From a methanogenic archaeon mixed culture ISO4-G1 (lineage in GTDB: Archaea; Thermoplasmatota; Thermoplasmata; Methanomassiliicoccales; Methanomethylophilaceae): DNA of 64,000 bases. Shown piece after piece: positions 28,958 through 38,055 of the stretch. The stretch lies in the NCBI GenBank assembly GCA_001563305.1, contig CP013703.1:62001-126000 (forward strand). The letters run 5' to 3'. The notes beneath the pieces were generated by a model. It saw only the letters and a program-made list of their open reading frames with translations. It was not told the origin of the DNA and searched no databases. Both the position numbers and the translations under genes were made by a program. Each line of letters opens with the position of its first letter. The first letter of the stretch is position 1.

Positions 28958-29099
28958 GGGCGCGTTCCGCGGAGCGGACAGGGTTGAATTGCTCCACATG
29001 GAGCTCTCGGACCTGTACGGCGAGGACCTCGATTGCATACCCAGGAAGATAGGCGAGTACCCCAAGCTCAAGACCGTCGACGAGTTCGACCTGGAGTGA
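28521..29099 (+). CDS. HD-domain phosphohydrolase-like protein (TIGR00295-like)
   Basis: 192 residues from a TTG start, with GGGGG about 7 nt upstream. HD motifs are IIHCCTVRAVADEI, VAGALLHDIGRAKDHTIMHA (the HD pair), and a distal EKIVAHADNLV Asp. This matches the archaeal HDIG proteins grouped as TIGR00295; the substrate is unknown. The 5' end lies inside the trm56 frame. Codon choice and the intact HD motif show this is the true frame from about 28535 onward. Confidence 0.82.
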   Translation: MSIPTDRECIEYLVSAGCKKRVIIHCCTVRAVADEIVSHIASADKDLVVAGALLHDIGRAKDHTIMHAYIGSTMVEEFGLCQELVDIVRKHTGAGLDAEDVKELGLPPGDYIPRTIEEKIVAHADNLVSDNKVVDHNHSVSKLVNKGAFRGADRVELLHMELSDLYGEDLDCIPRKIGEYPKLKTVDEFDLE

Positions 29100-29148
29100 G
29101 GGTGTCGCCTTTTTAACCGTTGACTGGTATAATCCGAAGGTGAACAAC

Positions 29149-29460
29149 ATGGTGACCGAACTCAATGAGTCAAACTTCGATCAATTCGTAGAGAGCAACG
29201 CTATCGTCGTGGTCGACTGCTGGGCCCCCTGGTGCGGACCCTGCAGAAGGATGGGCCCCATCATCGACGAGATCGCAGAGGAACTGGCCGGAAAGGTCGC
29301 TGTCGCGAAGCTCAACACCGATGAGAACCAGGGAATATCAGCTAGGTTCAACATCAACGCGATCCCCACGCTGCTGTTCTTCAAGGACAAGCTCCTGGTG
29401 AAGACCTCCGTCGGACTGAAACCGAAAGAGATGATCCTCGAGGACATCAACAGCCTCTGA
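29149..29460 (+). CDS. trxA: Thioredoxin
   Basis: 103 residues from ATG 29149 with AAGGTGA 5-6 nt upstream; GTG 29140 is an alternative. Thioredoxin fold with the active site WAPWCGPCRRM (WCGPC) and the cis-Pro in INAIPTLLFF. It is followed 2 bases later by a thioredoxin reductase-like gene, so the two form a disulfide-reducing pair. TATA-like TTTTTAA lies near 29109-29115. Confidence 0.93.
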   Translation: MVTELNESNFDQFVESNAIVVVDCWAPWCGPCRRMGPIIDEIAEELAGKVAVAKLNTDENQGISARFNINAIPTLLFFKDKLLVKTSVGLKPKEMILEDINSL

Positions 29461-29462
29461 AC

Positions 29463-30344
29463 ATGGAGACTGACGTTCTTATAATCGGATGCGGGCCTGC
29501 CGGACTGCAGGCCGCCATCCATTCTTCCCGTAACAAGGTCAGGACGCTCGTCGTCGGGAAGATGTCATCCAGCTCGCTCCACGGTACCGAGATAGAGAAC
29601 TACATGGGAGTGGTCGGCGAAGGGGACATGATCCTGAGCGAGGCCAGAGGCCAGGCTGCATCGTTTGGCGCCGAGTTCATCGAGCAGAACGTGATATCCT
29701 CCGGGCGCGAAGGCGACCGTTTCAAGCTGGTCGTGGACGACGGCACGGAGATCCTGGCGAAGGCCGTGGTCATCGCCACAGGCATCTCGAGGAAGAAGCT
29801 GGGCGTCCCGGGCGAGAAGGAGCTCTACGGCAAAGGAGTCAGCTACTGCGCCATGTGCGACTGCAACTTCTACAAGGGGCGCAGGGTCGTGCTCGTAGGC
29901 AACGAATCCGAGGCCGCGGTATCGTCCAGGCTCATGACATCCTACGCATCGGAGACATCCTGGGTCGCATGGGACCTGACCGCTAACGAAGCTGTCGTGA
30001 ATGCCGCATTGGATGCTGGCGTCAGGATGTACACCTCGAAACCCAGGTCCATAGACGGGACCGACAAGGTCGAGTCCATAACGCTCCAGGACGGGACGTC
30101 GATCCCCACGGACGGCGTGTTCATCGAGCTCGGCGCCAAATCGGCCGCCGACATAGCCATGGACCTCGACGTGATGCCCGAGATGGACGACACGATAAAG
30201 GTCGATCCCGATTGCAGGACCGAAGTGCCAGGCGTGTTCGCCTGCGGTGACGTTACCGGCAAGCCGTGGCAGGTCGCCAAGGCCGTGGGCCAGGGCTGCG
30301 TGGCCGGTATCAGGGCTTCCGAGTACGTCAAGGGACTGCGATGA
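29463..30344 (+). CDS. Thioredoxin reductase-like flavoprotein with altered NADPH site
   Basis: 293 residues. The FAD motif IIGCGPAGLQAAIHSSR, the redox-active CAMCDC (CxxCD) in SYCAMCDCNFYKG and the FAD tail GVFACGDVTGKPWQVAKAVG are intact. The NADPH-domain motif normally reading GGGxSA is VGNESEAAV, and the HRRxxxR block is replaced by WVAWDLTAN. It therefore probably does not use NADPH. Deazaflavin (F420)- or ferredoxin-dependent TrxR relatives are known in methanogens (established). Adjacent thioredoxin is the likely partner. The stop overlaps the next start by ATGA. Confidence 0.85.
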   Translation: METDVLIIGCGPAGLQAAIHSSRNKVRTLVVGKMSSSSLHGTEIENYMGVVGEGDMILSEARGQAASFGAEFIEQNVISSGREGDRFKLVVDDGTEILAKAVVIATGISRKKLGVPGEKELYGKGVSYCAMCDCNFYKGRRVVLVGNESEAAVSSRLMTSYASETSWVAWDLTANEAVVNAALDAGVRMYTSKPRSIDGTDKVESITLQDGTSIPTDGVFIELGAKSAADIAMDLDVMPEMDDTIKVDPDCRTEVPGVFACGDVTGKPWQVAKAVGQGCVAGIRASEYVKGLR

Positions 30345-30853
30345 CCGTAGACGACCTCGTGACGGGGATGCTCAGGGAGGAGGGCGGATTCCAGATCGCC
30401 CTCAAATATATCCTCGAGGAGGAGATCCATCTCACCCTGAACGAGTTCTGCCAGATGTCGGGCATACCGACGAGCACGCTGTACAAGGTCATGGAGGGCG
30501 AGCGCGAGCCGAACCTCAGGACGGTCCGTCAGGTCATCAAGGCGCTAAGGATCATCAACGTCCCGGAGGATTCCCGTTTCATCGCCATCATAGTCGCATC
30601 CACCGCGCTCGAGAACGTCCCGGAGAAGATATCGATCAACGGCATGAACATCAGGGTCCGTGAGTATCCGGTTCAGACCCTCGAGGATGCGATCATCGCC
30701 GCGGTGCGTGCGGAGAGGGATGGCGCTTTGGGATTGGTGTGCGCTCCGATCGTCGCCCCGACGGTGGAGAAGATCCTCTCGATCCCCGTGTCCAGGGTGA
30801 TCCCGACCGAAAGCATCCCGAAGGCCATCGAAAAACTGACTGAAACCCTCTGA
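30341..30853 (+). CDS. HTH regulator with C-terminal ligand-type domain (COG1709-like)
   Basis: 170 residues. An XRE-like HTH at about 30-65 reads LTLNEFCQMSGIPTSTLYKV and GEREPNLRTVRQVIKALRI. The C-terminal half (VREYPVQTLEDAIIAAVRAE, GLVCAPIVAPTVEKILSIPV) looks like a small alpha/beta sensor domain. Domain order fits the archaeal predicted regulators of COG1709. It is translationally coupled to the thioredoxin reductase-like gene, suggesting redox-linked regulation (inference). Confidence 0.75.
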   Translation: MTVDDLVTGMLREEGGFQIALKYILEEEIHLTLNEFCQMSGIPTSTLYKVMEGEREPNLRTVRQVIKALRIINVPEDSRFIAIIVASTALENVPEKISINGMNIRVREYPVQTLEDAIIAAVRAERDGALGLVCAPIVAPTVEKILSIPVSRVIPTESIPKAIEKLTETL

Positions 30854-30872
30854 AAACAGCGGTTTCACAGTG

Positions 30873-30945
30873 TTAAGGTAACGGCCGATTTTACATAGAT
30901 TTAACGTCCGACCTTAATCATTAAAAAGATAAAGAACCTTTATCT
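30873..30945 (+). promoter_or_regulatory. Operator-like inverted repeats and promoter of the 30959 regulator
   Basis: AGATAAA (30927-30933) and TTTATCT (30939-30945) form a perfect 7-5-7 repeat between the A-rich TATA candidate (30921-30928) and the ATG at 30959. Farther out, TTAAGGT (30873-30879) pairs with ACCTTAA (30911-30917). Confidence 0.5.
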
Positions 30946-30958
30946 GTCTTGGTATCAG

Positions 30959-31408
30959 ATGTTTGAATTACAGGTGGTTAGTAACACCCCAATGAGCGGC
31001 GTCTCAGACGTCAACGTCGTCGCAGAGACACTGCTCGTCCAGATCGGTTATCTCCCAAAGGGCTACGATCCGAAGACGGGAGCAGTTACTATCCGCGAGA
31101 GCGTCCCTTACCGTCTTTTCATGGATTACCTAATGGCATATCCGTCTAAGGCCTGGACCGTGGAGGAGCTCGCCGTGCTCTTGGACACGACGAAACCCAC
31201 GATATACAGGCACATCAACAAACTGAAGTCCATGGACCTCCTGGAGGCCATGGATGTGGAGTTCAACGGCCAGGTCCGCAAGGGTTACCGCATCAGGTTC
31301 GGGGACCTCGTCAAGGCCTGGAGTTTCACCGAGGCCAATGTCAACATGGCCATGGAGAACTACAAGAAGACGGTCGCCCACTTCCAGGAACTCATGTCTC
31401 AGAAGTGA
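30959..31408 (+). CDS. Winged-helix transcriptional regulator
   Basis: 149 residues. After an N-terminal segment of about 45 residues, a wHTH spans roughly 50-110: YRLFMDYLMAYPSKAWTVEE, LAVLLDTTKPTIYRHINKLK (HTH) and MDVEFNGQVRKGYRIRFGD (wing). A C-terminal helix follows. Its promoter carries two inverted repeats, suggesting autoregulation. It is 6 bases before the small gene that precedes elp3, so it may control that operon. ATG 30992 (MSGVSDV) is an alternative start. Confidence 0.75.
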   Translation: MFELQVVSNTPMSGVSDVNVVAETLLVQIGYLPKGYDPKTGAVTIRESVPYRLFMDYLMAYPSKAWTVEELAVLLDTTKPTIYRHINKLKSMDLLEAMDVEFNGQVRKGYRIRFGDLVKAWSFTEANVNMAMENYKKTVAHFQELMSQK

Positions 31409-31414
31409 TGGCCC

Positions 31415-31657
31415 GTGGATGATCTGGTCATCACTATCGGATCGAAGTATCGCGTGGAGCACGGCGACGAGGAGCCGACCGTGGGTGTTTTCAAAGGTTA
31501 TTCGGCGATCGGTCCGGACACCGGCATGGTGTTCCAGCTGGACAACGGCACGCTGAGGTACATACTCCTGGCCCAGATCGTCTATCTGGACCTTGTCGAG
31601 AGCGCGCCCAAGAAGGCCTCCAAGAAGAAGGAATCCGGCAGCGTGTACTATGGATGA
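31415..31657 (+). CDS. Small beta-rich protein preceding Elp3
   Basis: 80 residues from GTG 31415. The sequence alternates short strands (LVITIGSKYRVEH, GVFKGYSAIG, TGMVFQLDNGTLRYILLAQI), suggesting a small SH3- or Sm-like barrel, and ends in a lysine-rich KKASKKKESG tail that could contact RNA. The stop overlaps the elp3 start (ATGGATGA), so the two are coupled. A role in tRNA modification alongside Elp3 is inference only. Confidence 0.65.
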   Translation: MDDLVITIGSKYRVEHGDEEPTVGVFKGYSAIGPDTGMVFQLDNGTLRYILLAQIVYLDLVESAPKKASKKKESGSVYYG

Positions 31658-33191
31658 GCGTATTGCGTCTCTATCCGAAGAGATCATCGATGCGGTGAAG
31701 TGCCAGCGTGTCAAAGACCGTGCCGAATTGCAGAATCTCAAGATCAAGCTCTGTCGCAAGTACGGGCTTCAGCGTGTGCCCATGAACTCGGAGATCCTGG
31801 CGAATGTCCTCCCCGAGGACCGCAAGCTCCTGACCCCGTTCCTTATCAAGAAGCCGATGCGCACGATGAGCGGGGTGGCCGTCGTCGCTGTGATGACATC
31901 GCCGTTCGACTGCCCCCACGGCAAGTGCGCCTACTGTCCAGGAGGGGTGGCAAACAACTCCCCCCAGTCATACACCGGGAAGGAGCCCGCCGCGAGACGC
32001 GCGGACCGCAACGATTTCGATCCGTACAGGCAGGTCATGGACCGCATCACGCAGCTCACCGAGATAGGCCACGAGACGGACAAGATAGATTTGATCATAA
32101 TGGGCGGCACGTTCACGTGCAGGGACCCGGAGTACCAGGAATGGTTCGTCCGCAGGTGCTTCGACGCCATGAACGGCATCGACTCCGGTACGCTGGGAGA
32201 GGCGCAGGCCCTCAACGAGGTCTCCGAGCACAGATGCATCGGGCTCACCGTGGAGACGCGTCCGGACGTCTTCGACAACAAACAGATCGAGAGGGCGCTG
32301 AGGCTCGGGGCCACTAGGGTCGAGCTGGGTGTCCAGATCATCGACGACGACATACTGGCATCGGTCGAACGCGGCCACGGCACCGCCGAGGTCAGGGACT
32401 GCACCAAACGTTGCAAGGATCACGGGCTGAAGGTGTGCTACCATCTCATGCCCGGGCTTCCGGGTTCATCCCCGGAGCACGATCTGGAGTGCTTCAGGAA
32501 GGTCTTCGACGACCTGGACTATCGCCCGGACATGCTGAAGTTCTATCCTACTCTGGTGGTCGAGGGGACGAAGGTCCTCGACTGGTGGAAGGAGGGTAGG
32601 TACAAACCCCTCGACACCGATGAGGCCGTGGACCTCCTGTGCCGCATGAAGGAATATGTGCCAGAGTACGTCAGGATACAGCGCATCCAAAGGGACATTC
32701 CCGTTCCGCAGATCACCGCCGGCATCATGAAGAGCAACATCCGTCAGCTCGTCGGCGACGAGATGGCGAAGCGCGGCAAGGCCTGCAGATGCATACGCTG
32801 CAGGGAGGTCGGCCACAGGGGCATCAGGCTCGACGACCCGGACAAGGTGCAACTCAAGATTACCGAGTACGAGGCCAGCGGCGGGAAGGAGTACTTCGTA
32901 GCTCTGGAGTACGAGGATTCGATAGTAGGGTACGTGCGCGTGAGGATCGACGGCAACCCGGTGGCCACGATAAGGGAGCTGAAGGTCTTCGGTAAGATCG
33001 TCTGCATCGGAGAGGAGGGCGAGGACTGGCAGCATAGGGGATACGGCAAGAGGCTGGTCTCCGAGGCCGAGCGCATCGCCCGTGAGAACTCCAGGGGAGG
33101 GATCCGTGTCACCAGCGGGGTAGGCGTCAGGGGATACTACGAATCTCTGGGATTCTACAAGGCCCTGCCTTACATGCAGAAGGACCTGTGA
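31650..33191 (+). CDS. elp3: Elp3-type tRNA uridine(34) acetyltransferase
   Basis: 513 residues. Archaeal Elp3 makes the carboxymethyl-uridine precursor at tRNA wobble U34. The radical SAM motif is CPHGKCAYC (C-x4-C-x2-C, near residue 89), with VETRPDVFD and HVMPG-like HLMPGLPGSSP blocks. The C-terminal GNAT domain has GYVRVRI, RGYGKRLVSEAERIA and YYESLGF. A Cys cluster (CRCIRCREVGH) links the domains. A longer upstream frame exists, but the family N-terminus starts at ATG 31650. The stop abuts the convergent cdc48 stop. Confidence 0.94.
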   Translation: MDERIASLSEEIIDAVKCQRVKDRAELQNLKIKLCRKYGLQRVPMNSEILANVLPEDRKLLTPFLIKKPMRTMSGVAVVAVMTSPFDCPHGKCAYCPGGVANNSPQSYTGKEPAARRADRNDFDPYRQVMDRITQLTEIGHETDKIDLIIMGGTFTCRDPEYQEWFVRRCFDAMNGIDSGTLGEAQALNEVSEHRCIGLTVETRPDVFDNKQIERALRLGATRVELGVQIIDDDILASVERGHGTAEVRDCTKRCKDHGLKVCYHLMPGLPGSSPEHDLECFRKVFDDLDYRPDMLKFYPTLVVEGTKVLDWWKEGRYKPLDTDEAVDLLCRMKEYVPEYVRIQRIQRDIPVPQITAGIMKSNIRQLVGDEMAKRGKACRCIRCREVGHRGIRLDDPDKVQLKITEYEASGGKEYFVALEYEDSIVGYVRVRIDGNPVATIRELKVFGKIVCIGEEGEDWQHRGYGKRLVSEAERIARENSRGGIRVTSGVGVRGYYESLGFYKALPYMQKDL

Positions 33192-35390
33192 TCAGCCGTA
33201 GAAGGGCACGTTGTCGTAACTGGAACGGCGCTTCTTGATGTCCTTGCCGATCTTCTCGTAGTTCTCGAACATGTTACGGTCCACCGAGGGCAGCACATGC
33301 TTCAGCGCCTCCTCGAAGTCGTCCATGGTCACGAACTCGGACGACCTGTCCCTGCGGTAGGCCGTCAGTCCGGCCTCCCTGCACAGCGCTGCCAGATCGG
33401 CTCCGACGTAGCCGTCGGTCTTGGACGCTATGTAATCCAGGTCCACGTCCTTCAGGGGCATCTTTCTCGTGTGGACCTCTAAAACCTGCCTGCGGGCATC
33501 CTTCTCTGGTTTGCCGACGAGCACGAGCTTGTCGAACCTCCCGGGCCTCAGGAGCGCCGGGTCGATCATGTCCGGCCTGTTGGTTGCAGCCATCACCATG
33601 ACGTTGTTGAGGCTCTCCACGCCGTCCATGGATGTCAGCATCTGGGCGACGACCCTCTCCCATGCGCTACCGTCTCCGCTTCCGCGGATGGGCGCTATGG
33701 AATCCAGTTCGTCGAAGAATATTATGCACGGAGCCATCTGCTTGGCCCTCTTGAATATCTGGCGGATGGCCCTCTCGCTCTCCCCGAGCCACTTGCTGGC
33801 CATCTCCGGTCCGTTGACCGTTATGAAGTTCGCACCGGCCTCGTTGGCGATGGCCTTTGCGATGAGCGTCTTACCTGTGCCAGGCGGTCCGTACAGGAGC
33901 ACGCCTTTGGCCGGTTCGATTCCCAGTTTCCTGTAGGAAGGATTGCCCTCCTCGGGGATGAACGCCTCCTCGATCTGGGAGCGGACGCTCTCCAGTCCGC
34001 CGACGTCCTTCCAGGTGACCTTGGGGATCTCGACGAGGACCTCCCTCATACCGCTGGGCTCCACGTCGGCCAGCGCATCCCTGAAGTCCGCCATGGACAC
34101 CTTCATCTCCTCGAGTATCGAATTGGGTATGGGCTTGTCCAGGTCCAGGTCCTTCATGTGGGACCTGACGCATTTCATTGCGGCCTCCCTGCAGAGCGCG
34201 GCGAGGTCGGCGCCCACGAATCCCTGCGTCATACCCGCCAGCGCATCCACGGAGACATCTTCTGTCAGAGGCATGTCCCTGAGATGCACGTTCAGGATCT
34301 CTATGCGCGACTTCCTTCCGGGGATGCCTATCTCGATCTCCCTGTCGAACCTCCCGGGCCTCCTGAGGGCGGGGTCTATGGAATCCTCCCTGTTGGTCGC
34401 TCCGACCACGATCACGTTCCCGCGGTCCCCGAGGCCGTCCATGAGTGTGAGCAGCTGGGCGACCACGCGCCTCTCCACCTCCCCTGAGACGGAATCCCTG
34501 TTGGGGGCGATGGAGTCTATCTCATCCAGGAATATGATGCTGGGGGTGTTCTCGGAGGCCTCCTTGAAGATCTCCCTGAGCCTCTCCTCGCTCTGTCCGT
34601 AGTACTGTCCGATGATCTCGGGTCCGCGTACTGAGAAGAGTGTCGCGCCCGATTCGTTCGCGACCGCCTCGGCGATGAGCGTCTTACCTGTGCCAGGAGG
34701 TCCGTACAGGAGCACACCTTTCGGTGCCCCTATGCCGAGCCTCTCGAAGAGCTCGGGGTGCTTCAGCGGGAGTTCCACCATCTCCCTGATCCTCTTCAGC
34801 TCGTCGTCGAGACCGCCCACGTCGTCGTAGGTGATCTGTTTCCCCGCGGAGGTCTTCACGACCTGCTTCTGGGCGCTGTCCTTGACCGTGATCTCGGTCG
34901 CCTTAGTGACGATCACCGGGCCCTTGGGCACCGTCGATATGACATTGAAAGTGGACCTGTTCCCCATAAGTGCCACATTGGGAACTATGATGTCCGTTCC
35001 GGCGATGAGCGGCCTTCCGAGGAGGCCGTTCGAGAAGACCTCCTCTATCCCCTTCCCGAAGCGGATCTTCTTCCCTTCGGGAATGTTCGGCGCGAGCGTG
35101 ACCTTCTGCGCCTCCGACGGGACGCACTTCCTCACGGTGACGTTCTCGTCTATGCTGACGCCGGCGTTGGTCCTGGTGAGACCGTCTATGCCTATGAGGC
35201 CGTGTCCCTCCTCGTCGATGGAGCTGGGGAACACCTTGGCGACGACGGTCCTCTTCCCGACTATCTCTATGGTGTCCCCGAGTTCGAGCCCCAGTTCGTG
35301 GCGGGATGCGGTGTCCATCCTGGCACGGCCGTAACCTGATTCGGTCTGACGCTGCGGCATCGCGACTTTGAGGACCAGAGAATCTGTCAT
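33192..35390 (-). CDS. cdc48: CDC48/VCP-type AAA+ ATPase
   Basis: 732 residues from ATG 35390; ATG 35402 is also in frame but a TATA (CCTTTATGT near 35415-35423) favours a leaderless 35390 start. The N domain (residues 1-185) includes YGRARMD and LGDTIEIVGKR. Two AAA domains each have GPPGTGKTLIA and DEID/DELD Walker B (IIFLDEIDSIAP and IIFFDELDSIAP), plus paired Arg fingers in RRPGRFDREIEIG and LRPGRFDKLVLVG. This unfoldase likely feeds substrates to the proteasome. The C-terminal NVPFYG resembles the hydrophobic-Tyr-x type tail of proteasome activators. Confidence 0.95.
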   Translation of the reverse strand: MTDSLVLKVAMPQRQTESGYGRARMDTASRHELGLELGDTIEIVGKRTVVAKVFPSSIDEEGHGLIGIDGLTRTNAGVSIDENVTVRKCVPSEAQKVTLAPNIPEGKKIRFGKGIEEVFSNGLLGRPLIAGTDIIVPNVALMGNRSTFNVISTVPKGPVIVTKATEITVKDSAQKQVVKTSAGKQITYDDVGGLDDELKRIREMVELPLKHPELFERLGIGAPKGVLLYGPPGTGKTLIAEAVANESGATLFSVRGPEIIGQYYGQSEERLREIFKEASENTPSIIFLDEIDSIAPNRDSVSGEVERRVVAQLLTLMDGLGDRGNVIVVGATNREDSIDPALRRPGRFDREIEIGIPGRKSRIEILNVHLRDMPLTEDVSVDALAGMTQGFVGADLAALCREAAMKCVRSHMKDLDLDKPIPNSILEEMKVSMADFRDALADVEPSGMREVLVEIPKVTWKDVGGLESVRSQIEEAFIPEEGNPSYRKLGIEPAKGVLLYGPPGTGKTLIAKAIANEAGANFITVNGPEMASKWLGESERAIRQIFKRAKQMAPCIIFFDELDSIAPIRGSGDGSAWERVVAQMLTSMDGVESLNNVMVMAATNRPDMIDPALLRPGRFDKLVLVGKPEKDARRQVLEVHTRKMPLKDVDLDYIASKTDGYVGADLAALCREAGLTAYRRDRSSEFVTMDDFEEALKHVLPSVDRNMFENYEKIGKDIKKRRSSYDNVPFYG

Positions 35391-35483
35391 CGTAAGGAGC
35401 ATGGATTACAGCGACATAAAGGATGCCATCGCACGTGATGCTGTCCCCCAACGTCTATATGCACGCACGCGATAGGGACTGGT

Positions 35484-35723
35484 ATGGCTGTAATCGAAAT
35501 CAGAATCGAGTTCAAAAAAGGCGTCGCCGACCCTGAGGGGAGCAACACCAAGAAGACACTGGAATCGCTCGGTTTCAAGGGCTTGGGACAGGTAAGATTC
35601 GTCAAGCTCTTCGAGGTCGAGATGGACCTTCCCCCCGAGGAGGCCAAGAAGGCCGGCGAGGAGATGTGCAGGAAGCTTCTGGCGAACCCCGTCATTCAGA
35701 ATTACAAGGTAACGGTGAGATGA
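35484..35723 (+). CDS. purS: Phosphoribosylformylglycinamidine synthase subunit PurS
   Basis: 79 residues, the usual PurS length. MAVIEIRIEFKKGVADPEG and TLESLGFKGLGQVRFVKLFE are typical. PurS bridges PurL and PurQ in the FGAM synthetase complex. It is the first gene of purSLQ. TATATGC near 35455-35461 gives TATA spacing for a leaderless start. Confidence 0.93.
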   Translation: MAVIEIRIEFKKGVADPEGSNTKKTLESLGFKGLGQVRFVKLFEVEMDLPPEEAKKAGEEMCRKLLANPVIQNYKVTVR

Positions 35724-35727
35724 TCCC

Positions 35728-38055
35728 ATGAGCGGTCTGATGATCAAACGCGACGTACCCTTCCCGCTGTACGACGTGGCCATCCTGGATGCCACGGACG
35801 AGCAGCTGAAGGAGGTCTCCGCGGACATGGCACTGGGTCTGTCCGTCGACGAGATGAAGGTCGTCCGCGATTATTTCAAGAAGGAGGGCAGGAACCCCAC
35901 GGACGTGGAGCTTCAGTCACTCGGTCAGGCATGGAGCGAGCACTGCTGTTACAAGAGCAGCAAGCCCATCCTCAAGGAGTTCGTCTTCGGACTGGACAGG
36001 GAGGACATCCTGTCCAGGGGGGACGCCGGGGTCATGGTCTTCGACGACGACTACGGATACTGCCTGAGGATCGAGAGCCACAACCACCCCTCGGCCGTGG
36101 AGCCCTACGGAGGGGCCGCCACAGGTATCGGCGGTATCCTGAGGGACGTCGTCTGCATGGGTGCACAGCCCATCGGACTCGCGGACCCGCTCTGCTTCGG
36201 ACCCATCGACTTCAAGGGAGAGATCCCTCCGGGGACAAAGCACCCCAGGTACCTAGTCAACGGTGTCGTGTCAGGCATCAGGGACTACGGTAACCGCTGC
36301 GGTATCCCCACCATCACAGGCGGGTTCTTCTTCGACGAGAAGTACACCGGCAACTGCCTCGTCAACGTGGCATGCCTCGGAATCGTCAAGAGGAAGGACC
36401 TGGCCAACAACTTCGCCGGCGGACCCGGCGAGGTCATGATACTCATAGGAGGACGTACCGGCCGTGACGGGATTCACGGAGTCAACTTCGCATCCGCGGA
36501 CCTTACAGCCACCTCGGATGAGGACTCCAGGGGAGCCGTCCAGCTGGGAGACCCGATCACGAAGGAACCTGTCATGCACGCATGCTTCGAGGTCAACGCC
36601 AAGCACCTGATCACCGGAATGAAGGATCTGGGAGGGGGCGGACTCAGCTGCGTCGTCGGAGAGATGGCGCTGGAGGCCGGCTGCGGAGCCGACGTGGACC
36701 TGGAGAAGGTCCCGCTCAAGGAGGCCGGACTCGCACCCTGGGAGATCTGGGTGTCCGAGTCGCAGGAGCGTATGATGTGCACCTGCAAGCCCGAGAACGT
36801 CGACAAGGTCCTGGAGATCTTCGACATGTGGGACGTGCTGGCGACACCCGTCGCCAGGACTACCGACAAGAGGCGCACCAGGCTGTTCTGGAACGGAGAG
36901 CTCATCTTCGACATGGATCTGGAGTTCCTCACCGGCGGACCGGTGTACAACAGGCCCTACACCCTGCCCAAGGTCTCCACCAAGGCGGCGGAGAAATTCC
37001 CTAAGCTCCCTTCGGACAAGGAGGTCATCCTCTCGCTGCTGTCGGATTTCAACGTGGCATCCAAGGAATGGGCCATCAGGCAGTACGACCACGAGGTCCG
37101 TGCGGGCACCGCCATCCACCCGATGGTCGGAAAGCTCAACGAGACCGGTCCCGGGGACGCTTCCGTGCTCCTGCCGGTGCCCGGAAGCAGAAGGGGACTG
37201 GCGGCCGCGATCGGATGCAACCCGTGGTTCACCGAGGCCGACCCGTACAAGGGCGGTATGGCCGCCATCGACGAGACCTGCAGGAACATCGTCGCCGTCG
37301 GCGCGATGCCCAATGCGTTCACCGACTGTCTCAACTTCGGAAACCCCGAGATCCCGGAGAGGCTGGGAGTCTTCAGGGAGGCCGTCAGGGGACTTGGCGA
37401 GATCGCCAGGGAGCTCAACATCCCGATCCCGTCAGGGAACGTCAGTCTGTACAACGAGGCGCCCGGAGGGAAGCACATCCTGCCCACCCCGATGCTCCTA
37501 GGATGCGGTATCATCGACGACGTCACCAAGGCGGTCACGGCCGATTTCAAGAGGGCCGGGAGCTGCATCTTCGTCGTCGGAAAGACCAAGGACGAGATGG
37601 GAGCATCGCTGCTCTTCCGTAAGTTCGGAGGAGAACAGGGAGATGTGCCAGGAGTGGACATCCCCGCACTCAAGAGGAACATGGCGAACCTCCTCAAGGC
37701 AATGGACAAGAGGCTCGTGCTGAGTTGCCACGACTGCTCCGACGGAGGATTGGCGGTCGCGGTCGCGGAGATGTGTATCTCTGGTCAGATCGGTGCCGAG
37801 CTGGACCTGTCCGCGATGGACGGTGCGCTCCCGGTGAAACTGTATTCCGAGAGCAACAGCCGCTGGATCGTGGAGGTCGACGGTAAGGACGTATCAGCGT
37901 TCACCGAGATCATGGGCGAGGATGCCCAGATAATCGGAATCACGAAGGGAGATTCGCTCGTCATCAAGGACAACGGCACCTCGATCCCCGTGGAGGAGAT
38001 GAGGAAGGCCTGGAACGATCCCATCTGGAACATCATGGGAGGTGCTTCGGAATGA
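35728..38055 (+). CDS. purL: Phosphoribosylformylglycinamidine synthase subunit PurL
   Basis: 775 residues, small-type PurL. It uses ATP and ammonia from PurQ to convert FGAR to FGAM. SLGQAWSEHCCYKSSKP, RIESHNHPSAVEPYGGAATG, GGRTGRDGIHG, MKDLGGGGLSC and the second-half SCHDCSDGGLAVAVAEM are family blocks. The gene follows purS by 4 bases and overlaps purQ by 4 (ATGA), so the complex is translated as one coupled unit. Confidence 0.96.
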   Translation: MSGLMIKRDVPFPLYDVAILDATDEQLKEVSADMALGLSVDEMKVVRDYFKKEGRNPTDVELQSLGQAWSEHCCYKSSKPILKEFVFGLDREDILSRGDAGVMVFDDDYGYCLRIESHNHPSAVEPYGGAATGIGGILRDVVCMGAQPIGLADPLCFGPIDFKGEIPPGTKHPRYLVNGVVSGIRDYGNRCGIPTITGGFFFDEKYTGNCLVNVACLGIVKRKDLANNFAGGPGEVMILIGGRTGRDGIHGVNFASADLTATSDEDSRGAVQLGDPITKEPVMHACFEVNAKHLITGMKDLGGGGLSCVVGEMALEAGCGADVDLEKVPLKEAGLAPWEIWVSESQERMMCTCKPENVDKVLEIFDMWDVLATPVARTTDKRRTRLFWNGELIFDMDLEFLTGGPVYNRPYTLPKVSTKAAEKFPKLPSDKEVILSLLSDFNVASKEWAIRQYDHEVRAGTAIHPMVGKLNETGPGDASVLLPVPGSRRGLAAAIGCNPWFTEADPYKGGMAAIDETCRNIVAVGAMPNAFTDCLNFGNPEIPERLGVFREAVRGLGEIARELNIPIPSGNVSLYNEAPGGKHILPTPMLLGCGIIDDVTKAVTADFKRAGSCIFVVGKTKDEMGASLLFRKFGGEQGDVPGVDIPALKRNMANLLKAMDKRLVLSCHDCSDGGLAVAVAEMCISGQIGAELDLSAMDGALPVKLYSESNSRWIVEVDGKDVSAFTEIMGEDAQIIGITKGDSLVIKDNGTSIPVEEMRKAWNDPIWNIMGGASE

